Source: Cypionkella sp.
GTDB taxonomy: Bacteria; Pseudomonadota; Alphaproteobacteria; Rhodobacterales; Rhodobacteraceae
NCBI RefSeq assembly: GCF_030652235.1
Contig: NZ_JAUSBA010000040.1
Span: 62,001-126,000 of the forward strand
Length of the DNA stretch: 64,000 nt
Direction of reading: 5' to 3'
The notes beneath the pieces were generated by a model. It was given only the letters and a program-made list of their open reading frames with translations, was not told the DNA's origin and did no database searches. Made by a program: the position numbers and the translations under genes. Shown in pieces: positions 28,182-37,592 of this stretch (its first letter is position 1; each line of letters opens with the position of its first letter).

Positions 28182-29881
28182 GCGGCAGCGGCGATGGCAA
28201 AGACAAGACCGTCATTGGCGGGATGGGGATGCCACAGCCGTTGCCGGGTGGGGTGAGCCCGATGCCGGGGGGCAAAAGGCCGGTCAGCCCGAATGAGCGC
28301 ACGGTGATCGGTGGTGCGTTGCCGGGGGCGGGCGGGGCGTTTGGGCCGGGCGGGTTTGGGCCGCAGGGCGGGATGCCGCCTGCGGCGTCGCCGGGGTTTT
28401 CGGGGGAAGCGGATGCTTGGGGTGTGCCTGCGCCTGCGCCCGCTGGTGGCGGTCAGGGTGGTTTTGCACCAATCCCGCCCGCATCTGCGCATCCGGGGGT
28501 GAATGGCCCTGGCTTTGGTGGGCAACCGTTTGGTGGGCAGCCTGCGCCGCGGCCGGTGGCGGGGGCGTTTGCGCAGCCGGATCAGTTTTTCCCGGATACC
28601 TCGACGGCTCAGCCCACAAATTACGCCAATACCGGGCCGAAGATTGATCTGCGTCGCGCGTTGGTGGCGAAGGGGCTGGGGGCGGGTGGGCCGAAAAGCC
28701 CGATGTTGGCAGCAGCGGCCAATCTGTTGATCTTGTTCGGGCGCTTGCGGACTCAGATGGTCGAGATGGAGGCGGTTCCGTTGATGGAATACGTCACCCG
28801 CGAGATTGAAGGGTTTGAGGAGAATTGCCTGAAAGGCGGCGTGGACGCGCATCAGACGCAGGTGGCGAAGTATCTGCTGTGCGGCACGGCGGATGATATC
28901 GTGCAGAATATCCCCGGCACCGATCGGCATTTGTGGATTCAATATTCAATGGTGGCGCGGTTCTTCAACCGGCGCACCTCGGGCGTGGGGTTCTTTCAAG
29001 AGGTTGAGAAGGCGTTGCAAGCCCCGGCGCAGAACTTCCAGCTTTTGGAATTGGCGATGACCTGCCTCAGCCTTGGGTTTGAGGGGCAATATCGCTCGGC
29101 CCTGAATGGTGCTGTGGAATTGGCACGGGTGCGGGGGATGATTTACGACAGCCTGCGCCGGGTGCAGAACCGCCCCGACGATGATATTTCGCCGCGCTGG
29201 CAGCCGGTTATGGTCGGTGGGCGGCGGCGGTTTGGGGGAACGCCGCTTTGGGTGATCGGATCGGTGCTGGGGGTGGTGCTGATGGGGGCTTACTTTGGCC
29301 TGTCGACACTGATCGCGCAGGAAGGCTCTGTGGTGTCGCAGCGGTTGCTGTCTCTGACGCCGACTTCGAAGATTTCGCTGGTACGTGCGGTGGCGTTTAC
29401 GCCGTTAGAGGTGGTGCCTGTCAGCGAAAGCAGCCAGTTGGATCGGCTACAACAGAAGATGAAGGACGACATTGCCAGCGGCTTGGTGGCGGTCGATATC
29501 AAGGGTGATTTCATCTTTGTCCGCGTCAGCAACGCAACGCTGTTTGCCAGTGGCAAGGCGGAAACCAAACCAGAATTCAATGACTTGGCGGCGCGGATAA
29601 CGGCGGCTTTGGATAAGGAACCGGGGCCGGTGCTCGTCTGGGGTTACACCGATAACGTGCCGATGTCGGGGCGCGGGCGGTTCAAGAACAACCACGATCT
29701 GTCGCAGGCACGCGCCGAAGCGGTGCAAAAGGTGCTTGCTGTGGGCATGACCGACCCCAGCCGCTTTGAGGTTGAGGGCAAGGGCGAGGCCGAGCCAATT
29801 GGCGACAATGCCACCGATGAGGGGCGCGCAGCCAACCGTCGGGTTGAGATTATGATCAAGCGGGAAGAGACTTTGCAATGA
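28178..29881 (+). CDS. tssL: T6SS membrane protein TssL with C-terminal OmpA domain
   Basis: A 567-residue DotU/IcmH-type protein. Residues 1-155 are a Gly/Pro-rich disordered region with two TVIGG motifs, at Thr11 and Thr42. The cytoplasmic DotU domain spans about 156-335, one membrane helix about 356-380, and an OmpA-like peptidoglycan-binding domain about 445-562 (NHDLSQARAEAVQKVL, ANRRVEI). In Agrobacterium, TssL is phosphorylated by PpkA on an N-terminal threonine and then bound by the FHA protein; the threonines here are natural counterparts. The TVIGGALP stretch recurs in the kinase gene of this cluster. Start and stop overlap neighbours by 4 bases each. Confidence 0.95.
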   Translation: MSGSGDGKDKTVIGGMGMPQPLPGGVSPMPGGKRPVSPNERTVIGGALPGAGGAFGPGGFGPQGGMPPAASPGFSGEADAWGVPAPAPAGGGQGGFAPIPPASAHPGVNGPGFGGQPFGGQPAPRPVAGAFAQPDQFFPDTSTAQPTNYANTGPKIDLRRALVAKGLGAGGPKSPMLAAAANLLILFGRLRTQMVEMEAVPLMEYVTREIEGFEENCLKGGVDAHQTQVAKYLLCGTADDIVQNIPGTDRHLWIQYSMVARFFNRRTSGVGFFQEVEKALQAPAQNFQLLELAMTCLSLGFEGQYRSALNGAVELARVRGMIYDSLRRVQNRPDDDISPRWQPVMVGGRRRFGGTPLWVIGSVLGVVLMGAYFGLSTLIAQEGSVVSQRLLSLTPTSKISLVRAVAFTPLEVVPVSESSQLDRLQQKMKDDIASGLVAVDIKGDFIFVRVSNATLFASGKAETKPEFNDLAARITAALDKEPGPVLVWGYTDNVPMSGRGRFKNNHDLSQARAEAVQKVLAVGMTDPSRFEVEGKGEAEPIGDNATDEGRAANRRVEIMIKREETLQ

Positions 29882-32800
29882 AATGGCTAAAGTTGACGCT
29901 GATTTTGATCGGGTTTCTGGCGTTCTCTGCGGTGGTCTGGTTCGCAGGGCCGCTGATTGGCTTTGGCGAGGCGCATCCGTTTGATCCGGTCTGGGTGCGA
30001 GCGCTGATCATTGGATTGCTGGCGCTGGTGCTGCTGGTCTGGGGGCTGGTAGCCCTTTTGCGGCGGCGCAAGGGCAGTGCGGCACTGGAAAAGGCGATTG
30101 TGGTCGATTCGCCTGCGGGCGATGGGCGCGAATTGGCCAGCCGAATGACGGCAGCTTTGAGCACGCTGAAGAAATCAGGAAATTCAAAGACTTATCTGTA
30201 TGATATGCCTTGGTATGTGATCATCGGGCCGCCCGGTTCGGGGAAAACCACGGCGCTGGTGAACAGCGAGATCAAGTTTCCTTTGTCGGGTCAACAGGGC
30301 GGATTGCAGGGTTTTGGCGGCACGCGCTATTGCGATTGGTGGTTCGCCGAAGACGCCGTGATGATCGACACGGCGGGGCGCTATACCACGCAGGACAGTG
30401 ATGAGGGCACGGATAAGGCCTCGTGGACGGCGTTCCTGAACCTGTTGAAGAAAAACCGACCCAAGCAGCCGATCAACGGGGTGATTTTGGCGATTTCGGT
30501 GGCCGATCTGATGAACGCGGGGCCAGATAAGATCACCGCCCATGCCGAGACGATCCGGGCGCGGTTGGGCGAGATTCACGAGACGCTGAAGGTGGATTTC
30601 CCGGTTTATGTGATGTTCACCAAGGCCGATCTGATCGCGGGATTTCGTGAGTATTTCGCATCTTTCGCAGCGGGGCGGCGGAAGAAGGTTTGGGGTGCGA
30701 CATTCCAGACCGAAAACCGCAAAGAGCAGACCTTTGATCGGGTTGGCACCGAGTTTGATGCGCTGGTGGCGCGTCTGTCGGACGAGGTGATTGATCGGTT
30801 GTCGGAAGAACCCGATGGCGTGAACCGGATCGCGATTTTCGGGTTGCCGGGACAGATGGCGATGTTGAAGGACGAGGTGGAATCGTTCCTGCGGCAGGTG
30901 TTTGAGCCGACGCGGTATAAGACTTCGGCCATTCTGCGCGGGTTCTATTTCACCTCTGGCACGCAAGAAGGCACGCCGATTGATCAGGTTTTGGGCGCGA
31001 TGAGCCGGAGCCTTGGCGTGCAGGCGCAACTGTCGGGCAGGGGCAAAAGTTTCTTCCTGCATGACTTGTTGACCAAGGTGATTTTCGGCGAACAGGGCTG
31101 GGTTTCCTATGATCGCAAGGCGGTGCGGCGGGCGTCTGTGCTGCGAATCGGGCTGACCACGGCGATGTTTTTGGCCTCGGCTGGCATCCTGGCGGCTTGG
31201 GGCTATAGCTATCTGAACAACCGCACGCTGGTGGCCTCGGCGCAGGCGGCGATGGCAGATTACGAGTTGGCCGCGACGGAGGATTTGCAGGCGATTGAGG
31301 TGAAGGACACCGATTTTCTGCGCATCAGCAATGAGTTGAAGCTGTTGCGCACGATGCCGTCGGGCTTCGAGTCGCCCGAGGAACCCGAGGGCGATTGGAC
31401 GCGTGGCTTTGGGTTGTCGCAGCAGGGCGCGATCCGGCAGGCGGCGCGGGATTCTTATGCGCAGGCGCTAGAGCGGTTGTTGCGGCCTCGGTTGGTGTTG
31501 CGGGTCGAAGGCCAGTTGCAGCAGTTCGTTTTGGCGAATGAGCCGATCCCGATTTATGAGACGTTAAAGGTGTATAAGTTGCTGGGCGGGGCTGCGCCTG
31601 CGCCGCAGGATGATTTGGTGAAAACATGGTTCCATGATGATTGGGAGCAGGTGTTGTTCCCCGGCATCAACGAAGAACCGGCGCGGGATATGTTGAACAA
31701 GCATCTGGCGGCAATGCTGGAGTTAGACGATACCACCGCCCCAACGGTGGAATTGAACGCCGATCTGGTCGCCAAGGCGGAAGTGATTTTGGCGCGGATG
31801 TCGGTGGCGGATCAGGCGTATTCTTTGATCGTGGCGACTGCGCCCGTATCAGGGCTGCCGGATTTCAACGTGGTGGAACGCGCGGGGCCGGATGCGCGGC
31901 TGGTGTTTGAGACGGCGGATGGCTCGGACCTTGGCACGCTGACGGTGCCGGCACTTTATACCTATGCCGGGTTCAATGATTTTTTCCTAGAGCAGTTGGC
32001 GGCGGTTGCGCATAAGCTTGAAACCGAACAATGGGTTATGGGAGAACAGGCGGCGGCGGCGAAGGTGGATGAGCAGTTGTCGCGACTGGGCCCGCAATTG
32101 CTGGCGCGCTACCGCGAGGATTATCTGGCGGCTTGGGATGCGGTTTTGTCGAACATCAAACTCGCGCCGATGGCAGCGGACAAGCCGGCTTATCTGGCGT
32201 TGTCGGCGGCATCTTCGCCCACCACTTCGCCGATTTTGAAGCTGGTCGAGGGGATTTCGGCGGAAACCAAGCTGACGCAACCGTTGGTGCCAGAGGGCGT
32301 GGCAGATCAGGCCTCGGCGGATGCAGGGGCTGTGGCCGGGGCGATCAGCCAAGCGGGCAGCGATGTGACGCAGATGATCGCCAGCCGGACCAGTGGCTTG
32401 CAGCGGATCGGCCTTGATATCGCGCTGGCGGCGGGGAAATCGCAGAAACGTGCGGGGGCGGCGGCGGGCGCTGGGCCGACGATACCGGGGGCGGATATTG
32501 AGGCGCAGTTTGCGGAATATCACGCCCTGTTGGAGGGCACGCCGGGGATGCGGCCGATTGATGCTTTGCTGAACTCATTGGGGGCGATCCAGCAGGGCTT
32601 GGTCATCGCGGCTGGGTTCAATCAGGCGGAAGCCAATGCACAGATACCGGCGCTGATTGGGCAGTTGAAGACGGCGGCCAGCCGTTTGCCGCCGGAATTG
32701 GCGCGGATGGTCGGCGAGGCGGTGGATAATTTTGAGGGCGATGCGGCCTCAACCGCGGTGGCGCAGATCAACGCGGATCTGACCTCGCAGGTGACGGCGG

Positions 32801-33453
32801 TGTGCGAAGGCATTGTCGACGGGCGCTATCCGTTCAGCAAAAGCCCAGGCAGGCAGGTGCCGCTTTCGGAGTTTGCGCAGTTGTTTGCCCCCGATGGCGT
32901 GCTGGACCGGTTCTTCAATGCCAATCTGGCGATCCACGCCAATATGGGCGCGGGGGATTGGACATGGCGGGACGATAGCCCGCTGGCGAAGAAGCTAAGC
33001 TTGCAAAGCCTGCGGCAGTTTCAGAAGGCGGCGGCGATCCGGGATGCGTTTTTTCCGGGGCGATCTCCGGTCGTCAAGCTGGATGTGACGGTGAACCAGA
33101 TCACCGCGCATGACCGGATCAAGCAATCGATTCTGGTGATTGATGATCAGCCGATCCAGATGCGCAAGGCTGGCAATACGCCGGTGACGGTGACGTGGCC
33201 GGGGGGCGCGGGGAACACTTTGGTGCAGTTGTTGCCCGAGATGAACAACCGCGAAAGCCAGATCATGTATCAGGGGCCGTGGGCGCTGTTGCAGTTCATT
33301 CGTGACGGCAATCCACGCCAGATCGGCGATGTGATGCAGGTGGATTATGTGATCGGCGGGCGCAACATCACCTATGAAATCCGGGTCAATGCTCTGGTCA
33401 ACCCGTTCAACATGGCGGAATTGCGCGAGTTTCGCTGCCCAACTGGTCTGTAG
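29878..33453 (+). CDS. tssM: T6SS inner-membrane protein TssM (IcmF family)
   Basis: A 1191-residue IcmF-type protein. Two N-terminal membrane helices (about 5-25 and 38-58) precede a cytoplasmic P-loop domain with intact Walker A GPPGSGKT at 117-124 and an MIDTAGRY block; a third helix lies near 420-440; the rest is periplasmic and ends in the IcmF C-terminal domain. The intact Walker A suggests ATP binding, which in Agrobacterium TssM drives TssL recruitment of Hcp. With TssL it forms the trans-envelope channel base. TssJ, its usual outer-membrane partner, is not encoded in the window. Confidence 0.95.
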   Translation: MKWLKLTLILIGFLAFSAVVWFAGPLIGFGEAHPFDPVWVRALIIGLLALVLLVWGLVALLRRRKGSAALEKAIVVDSPAGDGRELASRMTAALSTLKKSGNSKTYLYDMPWYVIIGPPGSGKTTALVNSEIKFPLSGQQGGLQGFGGTRYCDWWFAEDAVMIDTAGRYTTQDSDEGTDKASWTAFLNLLKKNRPKQPINGVILAISVADLMNAGPDKITAHAETIRARLGEIHETLKVDFPVYVMFTKADLIAGFREYFASFAAGRRKKVWGATFQTENRKEQTFDRVGTEFDALVARLSDEVIDRLSEEPDGVNRIAIFGLPGQMAMLKDEVESFLRQVFEPTRYKTSAILRGFYFTSGTQEGTPIDQVLGAMSRSLGVQAQLSGRGKSFFLHDLLTKVIFGEQGWVSYDRKAVRRASVLRIGLTTAMFLASAGILAAWGYSYLNNRTLVASAQAAMADYELAATEDLQAIEVKDTDFLRISNELKLLRTMPSGFESPEEPEGDWTRGFGLSQQGAIRQAARDSYAQALERLLRPRLVLRVEGQLQQFVLANEPIPIYETLKVYKLLGGAAPAPQDDLVKTWFHDDWEQVLFPGINEEPARDMLNKHLAAMLELDDTTAPTVELNADLVAKAEVILARMSVADQAYSLIVATAPVSGLPDFNVVERAGPDARLVFETADGSDLGTLTVPALYTYAGFNDFFLEQLAAVAHKLETEQWVMGEQAAAAKVDEQLSRLGPQLLARYREDYLAAWDAVLSNIKLAPMAADKPAYLALSAASSPTTSPILKLVEGISAETKLTQPLVPEGVADQASADAGAVAGAISQAGSDVTQMIASRTSGLQRIGLDIALAAGKSQKRAGAAAGAGPTIPGADIEAQFAEYHALLEGTPGMRPIDALLNSLGAIQQGLVIAAGFNQAEANAQIPALIGQLKTAASRLPPELARMVGEAVDNFEGDAASTAVAQINADLTSQVTAVCEGIVDGRYPFSKSPGRQVPLSEFAQLFAPDGVLDRFFNANLAIHANMGAGDWTWRDDSPLAKKLSLQSLRQFQKAAAIRDAFFPGRSPVVKLDVTVNQITAHDRIKQSILVIDDQPIQMRKAGNTPVTVTWPGGAGNTLVQLLPEMNNRESQIMYQGPWALLQFIRDGNPRQIGDVMQVDYVIGGRNITYEIRVNALVNPFNMAELREFRCPTGL

Positions 33454-33468
33454 AGGGGGGGGCTTTAG

Positions 33469-34095
33469 ATGCTGGCACTCTATGGCAAACATCCGTCGAA
33501 GGGGGATTTCATCGGCGGCGGTTTGCCGGTTCAGACTGGGTTGGAGGGCTGGCTGGATGCAGCTTTAGCCGAGGCGCGGCATAGTTTGGATGTGGAGTGG
33601 GAAACGGTTTGGGGATCAGCGCGACCCTTGCGATTTTGGATTGGGCCGAGCGTTTGGGGTGAGACCGTGGCCGGGGTTTTAAGCCCAAGTGCCGATAAGG
33701 TCGGGCGGCGGTATCCGTTGCTGATCGCCGGGTTTGCGGCGGAGTGCCCACCTTGCCCAGTGATTGATCCGGCGCAGGATTGGCACGCAGGCATTGAGGC
33801 AAAATTGGTGGAATTGCTCGCGGGTGAGGCCGCCGAACTGAACGGTTTTTCGCTCCCCTGCCCTGCCGCGATGCCCGCTGGCCCGCCAGCGTTTTGGGCC
33901 GCTAGGCCCGGTGCAGATGTGGTTGGGTTGTTGGAGGATATTGCAATCACCGATCACCACCGCGCCAGCCACAACCGCAGTTATTGGTGGCTCGCGGGCG
34001 CCGACGTCGGCCATTCTCAGGTTTGGGCGGGCGAGGGTTTGCCCTCGGGCCATGTGATCGCGTGGTTTTTGCGGGGCTATGCCGAGAATGGCTAG
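33469..34095 (+). CDS. tagF: T6SS-associated regulator TagF
   Basis: A 208-residue ImpM/TagF-family protein with the typical opening LYGKHPSKGDFI and RRYPLLIAG core. TagF is a post-translational repressor of T6SS in Pseudomonas and Agrobacterium, where it interacts with the FHA protein; in Agrobacterium it is fused to PppA. Here the two are separate adjacent genes. A run of Gs in AGAGGGGGGG before the ATG provides a ribosome site. Confidence 0.9.
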   Translation: MLALYGKHPSKGDFIGGGLPVQTGLEGWLDAALAEARHSLDVEWETVWGSARPLRFWIGPSVWGETVAGVLSPSADKVGRRYPLLIAGFAAECPPCPVIDPAQDWHAGIEAKLVELLAGEAAELNGFSLPCPAAMPAGPPAFWAARPGADVVGLLEDIAITDHHRASHNRSYWWLAGADVGHSQVWAGEGLPSGHVIAWFLRGYAENG

Positions 34096-34173
34096 GCAGA
34101 TGCACAGATTTCCGCCTAAGCTGCCGGGATATATTCAGCCCGTTGGGCAAGATTGTTTCAAATGGGTGGGTCG

Positions 34174-34914
34174 ATGATCGAGGCTCCATTTCAATTCGAG
34201 ACCGGGGCCGCGACCGATACGGGCCGCGTGCGCGATCATAATGAAGACAGTTATCTGACACTGCCCGAAGCCGGGGTTTGGGTGGTGGCCGATGGCATGG
34301 GCGGGCATCACGCGGGCGATTTTGCCAGTCGGACGATTGTGGAAAGTGTGGGGTCTTTGGGCCGCCCGGTTTCCGCGCCCGATCTGCAAGCGCGGTTTAT
34401 GGATCGGTTGCTGCGGGCGCATCAGTTGATCCAAGATCAATCGGCGCTGTTGAACGGGGCCACGGTGGGCGCGACCTTGGTGGCGCTGCTGGCGTTTGAT
34501 CAGCATTTTGCTTGTGTGTGGTCGGGCGACAGCCGGATTTATCTGCTGCGCGCGGGGCAGTATACGCAGGTCACGGTGGATCATACCGAGGTGAATGAGC
34601 TGTTGCGCACTGGCGCGATCACGGCGGAGCAGGCGCTGACTTGGCCGCGCCGCAATGTGATCACGCGGGCGATTGGGGTGCATGCATCGCCGCAGACCGA
34701 TGAGCGTTCGGGTGGGCTGGCGAATGGCGATGTGTTCCTGCTGTGTTCAGATGGGCTGACCGAGCATGTCGAAGACCATGAGATGGCCGAGGCTTTGACC
34801 CGCTTTGCGCCGCAAGCCGCCTGCGATGCGCTGATAGAACTGACCTTGCAGCGCGGGGCAAAGGATAATGTGACGGTGGTGGTGGTGAAGGTCGCCGCGA
34901 GGGCATGGCAATGA
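34174..34914 (+). CDS. pppA: T6SS PP2C-type protein phosphatase PppA
   Basis: A ~246-residue Mg/Mn-dependent phosphatase with all PP2C motifs: DTGRVRDHNEDS (15-26), DGMGGHHAGD (40-49), the VWSGDSRIYLLR strand and the final KDNVTVVVV. It would remove phosphate added by PpkA and so damp T6SS firing. The ATG at 34174 gives the family-like start; ATG 34162 or a TTG are alternatives and no start has a clear Shine-Dalgarno. Its stop overlaps the kinase ATG by 4 bases, so phosphatase and kinase are made together. Confidence 0.92.
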   Translation: MIEAPFQFETGAATDTGRVRDHNEDSYLTLPEAGVWVVADGMGGHHAGDFASRTIVESVGSLGRPVSAPDLQARFMDRLLRAHQLIQDQSALLNGATVGATLVALLAFDQHFACVWSGDSRIYLLRAGQYTQVTVDHTEVNELLRTGAITAEQALTWPRRNVITRAIGVHASPQTDERSGGLANGDVFLLCSDGLTEHVEDHEMAEALTRFAPQAACDALIELTLQRGAKDNVTVVVVKVAARAWQ

Positions 34915-37481
34915 GCGACACGCCGAACACGGGCCCCAATCATGCGACCACGGTGGCTTCCGGCACCTTGATCATGGGCACGTACGAGATTGAAAAGCTG
35001 ATCAACTCGGGCGGTATGGGCGAGGTTTACCGGGGCCGGAATATCCACAATGACGAGCCTGTGGCGATCAAGATCGTACTGCCATCGTTGGCGCATGATC
35101 CAAAGATCGTGGCTTTGTTCCAGAAGGAAAGCACCACGCTGTCGCGGCTGAGCCACGAGGCGATTGTGCGCTATCATGTGTTCACCGTCGATCCGACCAT
35201 CGGGCGGCCTTGCATGGTGATGGAATTTGTCTCTGGCACTTCGATGTCGGACCGCATTGAGCAAGGGCCGATGCCCGTTGAAGATGTGCGGGTGATGCTG
35301 CGGCGGGTGGCCTCGGGGTTGGACAAGGCGCATCGGGCCGGGGTGGTGCATCGCGATCTGTCGCCGGACAATGTGATTTTGGAAGACGGCCATGTTGAAC
35401 ACGCCAAGCTGATCGACTTTGGCATCGCGAAATCCACCGCTTTGGGGGCGGGCACACTGCTTCAGGGGCAGTTTGCTGGCAAGTTCAACTGGGTGTCGCC
35501 CGAGCAGTTGGGGGCGTTTGGCGGCACCGTGGATGGGCGGTCGGATATATACTCACTGGCTTTGGTGACGGCGGCGGCGAGCAAGGGTGAAGTGTTGCCG
35601 ATGGGTGCGTCGATTGTCGATGCGGTCGGCAAGCGTTCTGGCGTGCCGGATTTAACCGGGGTGGATGAAGGCTTGGTGCCGCTGCTCAGTTGGATGTTGC
35701 AGCCTGATCCGGCTTTGCGGCCTGACAGCATGGCGAAGGTGATGGCAGCGGTGGACAATCCGGCTTTGGTGCCGCAGATCGCTGCGCCTGCGCCGAAAGC
35801 ACCTGATCCGAACCGCACAGTGATTGGCGGGGCTTTGCCGATCCAACAGCCGAAGCTGGTGCCTGCAGCACCCATTGAAGCTGCGGTTTCGGTGGCTTCG
35901 GTATCGGTGGCACCTGTGGCGGTGAAAACCTCGGCTCCGGTTGGGGCCACGGTGATCGCGGCTGTGACGCAGGCTCCGGAAAGCGAAGATGTCAGCCCGT
36001 TTGGTGCGCCGGGCGTGGCGGCGGTCGCACGGCCTGTGCAGGTCGAGCCGCTGGTGGTCAAGAACAACAAAAGCGGTTTGATCGCGGTGTTGGCGCTGCT
36101 GGCATTGGGCGGTGGGGCTGCGGGGGCGTATTTCGGCGGGATATTTGACAGCACAGTGGTGCCTGTGGCGGGCGAAAGTCAGGCAGAAGCCGAGGCGCGG
36201 GTGAAGGCTGAAGCAGAAGATAAAGCCGCCGCTGAACGGGCCGCAGCCGAGGCAAAAGCGGCAGCAGATGCCGCAGCGACCAAGGCAGCCGAGGATACGG
36301 CGGCTCTCAAGGCTGCTGCGGATGCCAAAGCCGCAGAGGATGCGGCCAAGCAGGCCGAGCTAGATGCAGCGGCACAGAAGGCGGCGGACGAGCTTGCCGC
36401 ACAAAAAGCCGCTGATGAGGCGGCCGCAAAACTGGCGGCGCAGCAGAAAGCGGCCGAGCAGGCGGCGGAGCAGAAAGCGGCGGATGCGGCAGCGGCACAA
36501 AAGGCCGAGGCGGATGCAGCGGCCAAGCAGGCTGCGGATGAAGCCGCCGCTAAACAGGCCGCAGATGCGGCAGCGGCACAGAAGCTGGCCGAGGAAGCGG
36601 CGGCGCAAAAAGCGGCGGATGAGGCAGCCGCTACGCGGGCGGCTGAAGCCGAGGCGCAACGGCTGGCGAAGGAAGCGGCGGCGAAACAGGCAGCGGATGA
36701 GGCGGCGGCAAAGCAGGCAGCCGAGGCTGAGGCTGCCGCGGCTGAGGCTGCGGCGCAGAAGGCTGCCGAGGAAGCCGCTGCAGCCCAGAAACTGGCGGAT
36801 GAGGCGGCTGCCAAGAAGGCCGCTGAAGAAGCGGCGGCGAACGCCGATCCGTTGACGGCTCAGTTGGCCTATTTTGCCGGACTTAAGCCGCCGCTGTGTG
36901 CTTTGGTGACATTGAAAGATGCCAAGGCCACAGGCTTTGGGCTGGATGGCTATACGGCGGACCCGGCGGCTTTGGCCAGCTTTGCGAAAGACTGGCAGGC
37001 CGCGACGCAGACCACACCCAACCTTGCTATCCACGCGATCAACGCAGCCCAATGCCCGCTGATTGAATTTGCCACCCGCTACCCCGCGCCGGATGTCGAT
37101 CCGCTGGCGGTGGTGATGCAGACGACGGGTGAGGTGGTGAAAAGTGGCGCCAATGTCAGCGGAAAAGTCGAAGGGCTGGAGGGGCGAAATTTCGCACTGT
37201 TCATCTTCTCGGAAGGCGGCGGCGCGACCAATCTCAAGCCTTGGACCACGATGGGCAGCGATGGTACCGCCAGTTTTGAGTTCAACCTGACGCTAGAGGC
37301 AAACGCCCCGCCCGCGCCGCAGATTCTGCTGGCGATGGTGACGGACAAGCCGTTACCGGCGCTGGATAAGGTGCCTGCGGGGGTGACGGCGCAGTCGCTG
37401 ATGCCGTTTCTGGAAAAGCAGTTAGAGAAAGCCGGCATGAAACCGACGCTCAGCTTTGCCTATTTCCGGCTGGAGAACTGA
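34911..37481 (+). CDS. ppkA: T6SS Ser/Thr protein kinase PpkA with long Ala-rich helix
   Basis: An 856-residue transmembrane kinase. ATG 34911 is preferred to 34905 because GAGGG at 34899-34903 is correctly spaced for it and it makes an ATGA overlap with pppA. Kinase domain about 25-285: glycine loop NSGGMGEVYRG, Lys54 in VAIK, HRDLSPDN with Asp149, DFG at 169-171. A linker carries RTVIGGALP with Thr303, matching the TssL motif. One membrane helix lies at about 388-412. The outer part is an Ala/Lys/Glu/Asp-rich helix of ~230 residues (about 425-655), TolA-like, and a ~200-residue C-terminal domain. P. aeruginosa PpkA instead carries a VWA domain outside. It would phosphorylate TssL and/or the FHA protein to trigger assembly. 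Confidence 0.92.
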   Translation: MSDTPNTGPNHATTVASGTLIMGTYEIEKLINSGGMGEVYRGRNIHNDEPVAIKIVLPSLAHDPKIVALFQKESTTLSRLSHEAIVRYHVFTVDPTIGRPCMVMEFVSGTSMSDRIEQGPMPVEDVRVMLRRVASGLDKAHRAGVVHRDLSPDNVILEDGHVEHAKLIDFGIAKSTALGAGTLLQGQFAGKFNWVSPEQLGAFGGTVDGRSDIYSLALVTAAASKGEVLPMGASIVDAVGKRSGVPDLTGVDEGLVPLLSWMLQPDPALRPDSMAKVMAAVDNPALVPQIAAPAPKAPDPNRTVIGGALPIQQPKLVPAAPIEAAVSVASVSVAPVAVKTSAPVGATVIAAVTQAPESEDVSPFGAPGVAAVARPVQVEPLVVKNNKSGLIAVLALLALGGGAAGAYFGGIFDSTVVPVAGESQAEAEARVKAEAEDKAAAERAAAEAKAAADAAATKAAEDTAALKAAADAKAAEDAAKQAELDAAAQKAADELAAQKAADEAAAKLAAQQKAAEQAAEQKAADAAAAQKAEADAAAKQAADEAAAKQAADAAAAQKLAEEAAAQKAADEAAATRAAEAEAQRLAKEAAAKQAADEAAAKQAAEAEAAAAEAAAQKAAEEAAAAQKLADEAAAKKAAEEAAANADPLTAQLAYFAGLKPPLCALVTLKDAKATGFGLDGYTADPAALASFAKDWQAATQTTPNLAIHAINAAQCPLIEFATRYPAPDVDPLAVVMQTTGEVVKSGANVSGKVEGLEGRNFALFIFSEGGGATNLKPWTTMGSDGTASFEFNLTLEANAPPAPQILLAMVTDKPLPALDKVPAGVTAQSLMPFLEKQLEKAGMKPTLSFAYFRLEN
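36178..36843 (+). repeat. Degenerate Ala-rich coding repeat inside ppkA
   Basis: About 660 bases of gcg/gca-gcc-aag/cag-gat type codons encode short units such as KAADEAAAKQAA. Repeats are imperfect and stay in frame. The slippage-prone composition could make length vary between strains. The reverse strand shows a long open frame here, which is only a composition effect. Confidence 0.8.
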
Positions 37482-37534
37482 CCGGGCGCGAGCGCGGCTT
37501 TTCTTGCCAGATTGTAGCGGCTTGATGTAAAGTT

Positions 37535-37574
37535 GCAGGTATCCGGGGTTATTTTCCCCAGCCTGCCCGTTTTT
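37535..37574 (+). terminator. Terminator-like hairpin before vgrG
   Basis: GCAGG (37535-37539) pairs with CCTGC (37562-37566) and inner GGGG with CCCC; five Ts follow at 37570-37574. It lies 53 bases after the ppkA stop and 18 bases before the vgrG ATG. There is no room for a promoter after it, so if it works it acts as an attenuator in the vgrG leader. Confidence 0.4.
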
Positions 37575-37592
37575 GTTGAAAGCGATATCCAG

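Noticed and set aside
36179-36814. Ala/Ser/Phe-rich open frame antisense to ppkA
   Set aside because: Product of the repetitive Ala-rich coding region read backwards; no start signal.
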